From Myxococcales bacterium (GTDB lineage Bacteria > Myxococcota_A > Polyangia > Nannocystales > Nannocystaceae), in assembly GCA_020633335.1 (NCBI GenBank), contig JACKDU010000012.1, positions 124,001 to 188,000 of the forward strand: a stretch of DNA of 64,000 nucleotides. Direction: 5' to 3'. The translations under genes were made by a program, and so were the position numbers. Under the pieces are notes generated by a model that saw nothing but the letters and a program-made list of their open reading frames with translations, had not been told where the DNA came from and made no database searches. This document shows positions 59,396-64,000 of the stretch, one piece after another. Every line of letters starts with the position of its first letter. Positions within the stretch are counted from its first letter, which is position 1.

Positions 59396-59479
59396 ATGAA
59401 GACCAAGACCAAAGTCAAGGCTGGCTCGATCGGCGGCGTCAAGAACAACGGCATGGATCCCCAGCTCAAGGGGGGCTGA
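59396..59479 (+). CDS. 27-residue Lys/Gly-rich peptide, possible precursor peptide
   Basis: ATG is preceded by AAGGA at 7-nt spacing, in a genome where many genes have no ribosome-binding site, and by a near-consensus promoter. The peptide begins MKTKTKVKAGSIGG, continues VKNNGMDPQ and ends LKGG before TGA. There is no Cys, no hydrophobic core and no signal peptide. The KTKVKAG start recalls short leader-type peptides of uncharacterised bacterial gene families (from memory, uncertain), and terminal Gly-Gly could be a processing or modification site. The large radical SAM gene lies ~2 kb away. It may be a RiPP-like precursor, a regulatory peptide or a very small housekeeping protein. Too short for standard gene callers. 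Confidence 0.6.
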   Translation: MKTKTKVKAGSIGGVKNNGMDPQLKGG

Positions 59480-59704
59480 TCGCGCCGGCGTGACCGCGCC
59501 GCGCGATGAATGGGGGCAGGTGCAGAGGCCCGCGCGGGTCGCTGCATTGACGCCTCGTGACGGCCGCCGGGCGCGCGAGCGATCCGGTGGCCGGTGATTG
59601 GCGTGAGTCGATCGATCCCGAGAATTGATCAATTCAAGGGATGGCGCGACTCGTCGTTACACCGGCCGAACGCGGGCGCGAGCGCCCGCGCGGCGCCGCG
59701 CGGC

Positions 59705-60625
59705 TCAGACGATCTCGATGTCGCGGTAGGTGACCGCGCCGAGGCGAGCGGCGAGCGGCTCCTCGTCGACGAGGAGGATGTTCCCGTCGGCGCCGGTGAT
59801 CCGGAGGTAGAGCGAGGCGGTCGCGGCGTCGCGGGCGATCGAGAGGTTCGTGCGGAGGCGGGTGAGCTCGCTGGTCTCGGCCGGGGTGAGCAGGTTCTCG
59901 ACCGCCCGCGGCTCGAGCTCGGCGATCCGTGCGCTGAGCTCCTCGACCCGGCCGACGGCGGCCGGGATCTCGATCCGGCGGAGCGCGGCGTAGCGCTCGA
60001 GGCCCTCGACCAGGCGGAGGCGCTCGGGCTCCGTGAGGCGGCCGGCGCGGCCGCGCGCGTCGAGGGTGAGGAGCTCGCGGCGGAGTTCGGTCACCTCCGC
60101 GCTCTCCGGGGCGGTCGTCGTCCGGCGGAGATCGGCGACCGCCGGGGCGAGGCGCTCGGCCTCGTCGATCGTCGGCGTGACCGCGATCCGCAGGAGGAAG
60201 TAGCCGTCCTTCGCGCTCGTGGTCGCGTCGATCGGCTGGTCGCGGCCGTCGACCCGGCGGTGGAGGGCGAGCGTCGCCCCGACGATCGGCGCGCGGGCGG
60301 CGTCCCAGAGGTAACCGCAGAAGATCCAGGCCTCGGCCTCGGCCTCCGGGAGCGGCCGCGAGGTGCGGGTCACCTCCATCTTGAGGTCGGCGGCGAAGCG
60401 CTCCGAGGTCGCCGCCCGGGCCTCGGCCCGGAGCACGCTCGGGTGGTCGGCGGGGTGGGTCTGGCGGAGGCGCTCGGCCTCGCGGGCGTAGACCCGCGCC
60501 TTCGCCTGGCGGAGCTCGGCGAGGAGCCCGAGGGAGGCGGCCCGCTCGGCGTCGGCGGCGGTGAAGGTCGCCTCGAGCGCCTCGCTCACCTTGTCGGCGT
60601 AGATCGTGGTCGTTCGGCTAGCCAT
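59705..60625 (-). CDS. Coiled-coil protein with carboxypeptidase-regulatory-like beta segment
   Basis: 306 aa, soluble. The centre (AEAEAWIFCGYLWDAARAPIVGATLALHRRVDGRDQPIDATTSAKDGYFLLRIAV) matches the CarboxypepD-regulatory/transthyretin-like fold (GxVxDxxxxPlxgAxVxL...T..DGxFxl). The flanks are long charged helices (LRRELLTLDARGRAGRLTEPERLRLVEGLERYAALRRIEIPAAVGRVEELSARIAELEP) and the C-terminus ends in strands (SLYLRITGADGNILLVDEEPLAARLGAVTYRDIEIV). It starts 19 nt after the stop of the giant beta-helix gene, so the two are an operon. Function is unknown. Confidence 0.82.
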   Translation of the reverse strand: MASRTTTIYADKVSEALEATFTAADAERAASLGLLAELRQAKARVYAREAERLRQTHPADHPSVLRAEARAATSERFAADLKMEVTRTSRPLPEAEAEAWIFCGYLWDAARAPIVGATLALHRRVDGRDQPIDATTSAKDGYFLLRIAVTPTIDEAERLAPAVADLRRTTTAPESAEVTELRRELLTLDARGRAGRLTEPERLRLVEGLERYAALRRIEIPAAVGRVEELSARIAELEPRAVENLLTPAETSELTRLRTNLSIARDAATASLYLRITGADGNILLVDEEPLAARLGAVTYRDIEIV

Positions 60626-60644
60626 GGCGTTCCTGTCCTTTGGG

Positions 60645-63600
60645 TCACTGGAGGAGGGAGAGCACCGGATCGAGCGGCTTGCAGGTGCCGGGGCTCAGGG
60701 CCTCGACCGCCTCGATGTTGCCGACGTCGATCTTCTGGGGCCCGCGGATCAGCAGGCAGTGGGTGCTCTGGTTGAGGGTCGTGGTGTTGGCGAGGCCGTA
60801 GGTGATGCCGGAGAGGAAGGCGCTGGGGAGCGGCTCCTTGAGGCGGTTCTGGCAGAAGCGCACCGACATGCCGACGGCCATCGCGTGGACCCAGACGACG
60901 TCGCCGTAGAGGCAGCAGCTCGACTGGTTGCCCTCGACGCTCACGTCGTCGAGCGAGAAGATGCCGATCGCCGCGAGCGCGAGCTCCTGGGCGGCGTCGC
61001 GGAGGTCGAGGAGGACCTGGTTGTCGGCGAAGAGGACGTCGCCGGTCGGGATCACCAGGAGGAGCGGCGAGGGCTTGGCCATCGCCAGCGAGACCGTCGG
61101 CAGGTTGGCGGCGGCGGCGGCTGGCGTCGCCGCGTTGACGTTGACCGGCGTCGCCTCGGAGACCGGCGGGGCCGCGTCGCTGAGGAGCACCAGCGGCGCC
61201 TGCGGGGCGGCGGCGACCCGCGAGACCACCTGCCCCTTGCGGAGGTCGGTGAACGACGCGCGCGCGCTCAGGAGCTCGGGCGAGAGGCCGAGCGCGAGGA
61301 TCTGGACCGCCGCGAAGAGGATCCCGTTGCCGGGGGCGACGCCCAGGGTCGTCAGGTTGTTGTCGGTGACCAGCGCCGGGCCGAGGCTGTTGATGGTGAG
61401 CGCGCGGCCGACCGGGTGGGCGACCGTGTTCTCGCAGACTCGGATCGCCGGGAGGCCGCGGCGCTCGGGGTTGAGGGAGATCCAGGTCGCCGGCGCGCTC
61501 CCCGGGGTGACGTCGATGTCGATCACCGGCGAGGTCGCAAGGGCGACGAAGATCCCGCCCCGCGCCCCCGGCTGGACGGCGCCGGCGTCGGCCGTGCGCG
61601 GGCCGTTGTTGATGATCTGGTTGCGGGCGATCTCGGCGCCCTCGACGTGGAGGACGTAGATCCCGCAGATCGCCTCGATGTGGCGGACGCCGTTGTCGAG
61701 GATCCGGTTGTCACGGATCCGCAGGTCCTCGGCGTCGGCGAGGATGATCCCGCCGTAGCCCATCTTCGCCATCATCTCCTTGCGGGTGTTGGCGAGCGGC
61801 CGCTGGAGGCAGCGCTGGATCGTGTTGCCGCGGATCTCGAGGCCGTTGACGCTGATCAGGCCCTGCTGGATCGTCGGCAGGAAGCCGATCACCGAGATCC
61901 CGGAGAAGCCCATGCCGGTGATCTTGTTATCGAGGATCCGGATCCGCGCGAGCGGCGGGCCGGCGATCGTGTAGGTGTCCTGATCGACGCTCGCCGGCGG
62001 CACCCAGAGCTCGCCGGGCGGGCAGGGGTTGTCGTCGCTGGGGAGCGGCTCGACCGGCAGGCGGGTGAGGACGATGACGCCCTGGATCGTGATCTGCTCG
62101 AGGTGGCCGAGGAGGATCCCGTGGCCGCGGCCGCCGCTGATCGTGTTGCCGACGACCTCGACGTCCTGGCAGCCGCCGCGGAGCCAGAGGCCGCCGAGCG
62201 CCGTCGCCTGCAGGGTCGGCCGCAGGATCGCCGCGGGCGCGGTCGAGCGCTCGCTCTCCTGGCTCAGCTTGGTGGCGACGAGGATCGCGTTGTCGCGGAT
62301 CTGGGCGCCGAGCGCCTCGACCACGACCGCGGGGTCGGTGGTCGCGGCGTCGCGGACGTTGATCCGGTTGCCCTGGATCTCGAGCTCGCTCCCCTCGACG
62401 TCGATCGCCGGCGCCCCGTTGCCGCCGATGAGGTTGCCGAGGATCCGCACCCGCGCCGACTTGCGGGCGACGATCCCCCGCTGGTTGTCGGCGGCCCGGA
62501 GGTTGAGGTCGCGGATCGTCACCGAGAGCCCCTCGCGGATCGTGAAGATCGGCGCCCGCGGGTCGCCGGCGAGCCGCGTGTGCTCGCCGCAGCCGCGGAT
62601 CACCAGGTGGCTGAAGCCGTCGATCGACACGCTCTCCTGGTAGATCCCCGGGAGCACGCAGATCTCGCCGCCTTCGCGCGGGAGGTGGGCGAGCGCCGCT
62701 TTGATCGTCGTGAAGTCGCCGTGGCTGTGGACGCCGTCGCCGACCCGGATCCTGCAGCAGGTCTGCTGGCGGGTGAGCGGCTGGAAGACCTGGCGGCAGT
62801 CGTCGATCACCGGGCGCTCGCCCTCCCAGCGGACGCGGGCGAGCGGCACGCGGACGCGGACGATCTCCGAGGGCGGCGCGTGGTCGAGGAGCACCGGCGG
62901 GTTGGCGAGGCCGCCGGCGCGGACCGAGAAGGTCCAGCGGTCGCCGACGACGTAGCTCTTGCCGGCGTCGAACTCGAGGCGGATCCCGTCGCGGAGGGTG
63001 TTCGGGGTCGAGAGGCCGGCGGGGAACTCGTCGACGCCGCGGAGCTCGTGCCAGATCCGGCAGGCCCGCGGCGCGCCGGCGACCGGCGGCGCCCCGTAGT
63101 AGTCCTGCGAGAAGACCAGGCGGCCGTCGCTGGTGATCGTCGCCTTGGCGCCGTAGACGACCTCCCAGGTCTCGGCGAGCGCGGCGTCGCGGTCGCTGAC
63201 CGAAGGGCCAGGTCGGAGTGGGCGGGGCTCGATGATCTCGACGTAGACCTCGGTGAGGCCGGCCCGGAGGATCGCCTCGCGGCCGCCGCGGAGCTCGAAG
63301 TCGCCGGCCGCGTCGATCACCCCGCGGCCGACCAGGCCGCCGCCGAGCGGGCTCCACTTGAAGAACGCGGCGCCGGTCGGCGAGGCCGCGGGATCGACCT
63401 CGGCGATCTCGATCAGGTAGAGGTTGTGCTCGAGGCCAGAGTAGCCGCCGTGCTCGACCACCGGGCAGTCGCCGGTGGTGGTCGTCGTCGGATCGAGGGT
63501 CGCGTGGAGGCGCCCGCGATCGGCCGCGCGGAGGTCGTCCTGGACCCGCCTGGCGACCTCGTCGCAGGTCTCGCCGGGGGCCGCGAGCGCGCTCCGGAGG

Positions 63601-64000
63601 CGGAATAGGGTGGCGACGCGCTCGGTCGTGTCGGGGCCGCCGAGGGCGGGCTCGATCAGCTCCTTCGGCGAGCAGAAGCCGCTGACCGCGTCGCGCCAGA
63701 CCTCGAGGAGGATCACCAGCTCGTCGCCGGCGAGGCTGCTCCCGGTCGGCGGCGGGATCGGCGTGGCCGTCCGCTTGATCGTCGCCGCGAGGTCGGGCGG
63801 ATCGCCGTGGGCGTGGACCAGGCGGCCGTCGGCCCAGGCGCGCCCCGGCAGGAGCGTGACCTCGAGATCGGCGCCGCTCGGGGTCACGTCGCTGACCTTG
63901 AAGGCGTCCCGATCGCTCGCGGGGACCGCGAGGATCAGCGCGCCGAAGGCGTCACGGGCGGCCGTGTCCTGCCAGCGGAGGCCGAGGAGGGTCTGGTCGT
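60645..64000 (-). CDS. Giant DUF6519-like and right-handed beta-helix protein (5' end outside window)
   Basis: The frame is open to the right edge, giving more than 1,110 residues. The N-terminal visible part (VSDVTPSGADLEVTLLPGRAWADGRLVHAHGD) is like the domain I know as DUF6519 (GFxVtxxxxLxVxPGxxYVDG). The middle has IKAALAHLPREGGEICVLPGIYQESVSIDGFSHLVIRGCGEHTRL, then ~20 turns of IRDNxI/VxxNTI type parallel beta-helix (IRDLNLRAADNQRGIV, IRILDNKITGMGFSGISVIGF, LRIRDNRILDNGVRHIEAICGIYVL). Such proteins occur with phage-tail-like or secreted surface systems, and a carbohydrate-binding or -cleaving beta-helix is likely. No signal peptide can be judged. Confidence 0.85.
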   Translation of the reverse strand, partial: DQTLLGLRWQDTAARDAFGALILAVPASDRDAFKVSDVTPSGADLEVTLLPGRAWADGRLVHAHGDPPDLAATIKRTATPIPPPTGSSLAGDELVILLEVWRDAVSGFCSPKELIEPALGGPDTTERVATLFRLRSALAAPGETCDEVARRVQDDLRAADRGRLHATLDPTTTTTGDCPVVEHGGYSGLEHNLYLIEIAEVDPAASPTGAAFFKWSPLGGGLVGRGVIDAAGDFELRGGREAILRAGLTEVYVEIIEPRPLRPGPSVSDRDAALAETWEVVYGAKATITSDGRLVFSQDYYGAPPVAGAPRACRIWHELRGVDEFPAGLSTPNTLRDGIRLEFDAGKSYVVGDRWTFSVRAGGLANPPVLLDHAPPSEIVRVRVPLARVRWEGERPVIDDCRQVFQPLTRQQTCCRIRVGDGVHSHGDFTTIKAALAHLPREGGEICVLPGIYQESVSIDGFSHLVIRGCGEHTRLAGDPRAPIFTIREGLSVTIRDLNLRAADNQRGIVARKSARVRILGNLIGGNGAPAIDVEGSELEIQGNRINVRDAATTDPAVVVEALGAQIRDNAILVATKLSQESERSTAPAAILRPTLQATALGGLWLRGGCQDVEVVGNTISGGRGHGILLGHLEQITIQGVIVLTRLPVEPLPSDDNPCPPGELWVPPASVDQDTYTIAGPPLARIRILDNKITGMGFSGISVIGFLPTIQQGLISVNGLEIRGNTIQRCLQRPLANTRKEMMAKMGYGGIILADAEDLRIRDNRILDNGVRHIEAICGIYVLHVEGAEIARNQIINNGPRTADAGAVQPGARGGIFVALATSPVIDIDVTPGSAPATWISLNPERRGLPAIRVCENTVAHPVGRALTINSLGPALVTDNNLTTLGVAPGNGILFAAVQILALGLSPELLSARASFTDLRKGQVVSRVAAAPQAPLVLLSDAAPPVSEATPVNVNAATPAAAAANLPTVSLAMAKPSPLLLVIPTGDVLFADNQVLLDLRDAAQELALAAIGIFSLDDVSVEGNQSSCCLYGDVVWVHAMAVGMSVRFCQNRLKEPLPSAFLSGITYGLANTTTLNQSTHCLLIRGPQKIDVGNIEAVEALSPGTCKPLDPVLSLLQ

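Noticed and set aside
60606..63608. A 1,000-residue open frame on the plus strand opposite the beta-helix gene.
   Set aside because: Its composition is Arg/Asp/Glu/Val-rich reverse-complement noise typical of high-GC DNA, with no motif; the minus strand carries clear beta-helix repeats.

Overview
The window reads as a contiguous piece of a high-GC Deltaproteobacteria/Myxococcota chromosome, most like the Nannocystaceae/Polyangia side of the myxobacteria. The reasons are: strong G/C third-position bias; many lipoproteins with Ser/Thr/Asp or Pro-Glu low-complexity linkers; a Ser/Thr kinase fused to a C-terminal AgmX/TonB-like domain; several hybrid histidine kinases; a myxobacterial-type ECF-like sigma factor; a MYXO-CTERM-like tail; and a cluster that looks sterol-related. 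No rRNA, CRISPR array, IS element or replication origin was seen. One tRNA (Phe, GAA) is present.

Layout. Positions 1-8.6 kb hold the end of a surface protein, a PE-rich membrane protein, a Ser/Thr kinase, a hybrid histidine kinase, a CxxC/lipobox protein and a BlaI-M56 repressor-protease pair with a clear two-site operator. Positions 8.6-13.4 kb are metabolic or housekeeping (Na+/solute symporter, sfsA, GNAT, aroE). Positions 13.4-18 kb hold the most interesting locus. It is a translationally coupled operon of a CarH-like adenosylcobalamin photosensory protein, a hybrid histidine kinase and an RCC1-like lipoprotein. Divergent to it is a gene that looks like a ferredoxin-dependent bilin reductase (PcyA superfamily) with the Glu/His/Asp triad apparently kept. 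Downstream of that, a multi-PAS hybrid kinase has lost its HisKA and half of its ATPase and is out of frame.

Positions 20.8-25.4 kb carry small secreted proteins, a HEAT-repeat/RNA-methyltransferase fusion and tRNA-Phe with a strong terminator. Positions 25.6-27.4 kb are a lower-GC island: an AbiEi-like antitoxin gene followed by a frameshifted nucleotidyltransferase toxin, preceded by a 54-bp direct repeat. Positions 27.6-37.7 kb hold a TPR lipoprotein, an ERI1-like exonuclease, a metzincin-like protease, a methyltransferase, a vWA lipoprotein and an effector-associated/death-like-domain membrane protein. Positions 37.8-42.8 kb form a five-gene minus-strand operon headed by a TetR gene with a perfect palindromic operator. 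It contains a DAF-36-like Rieske oxygenase fused to SCP2, a sterol-desaturase-family hydroxylase and a polytopic membrane protein, so it is a candidate sterol-modification locus. Positions 43-50 kb are glgA-glgC, acetyltransferase, a second desaturase-family gene, a cyclic-nucleotide-binding protein and trxB. Positions 50-64 kb hold a FecR/PAN lipoprotein, a diiron ferritin-like oxygenase, a GY-tetrapeptide-repeat lipoprotein, a large radical SAM protein, a sigma factor, a 27-residue lysine-rich peptide gene with a near-consensus promoter, and a beta-helix giant protein running off the right edge.

A genome-scale pattern is visible. Many genes lack a Shine-Dalgarno sequence and instead have a TAnnnT hexamer (often within GCTATCCT) ending 6-9 nt before the start codon, which implies widespread leaderless transcription. 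A family of AT-rich inverted repeats with ATGTC/GACAT arms sits just after several stop codons.
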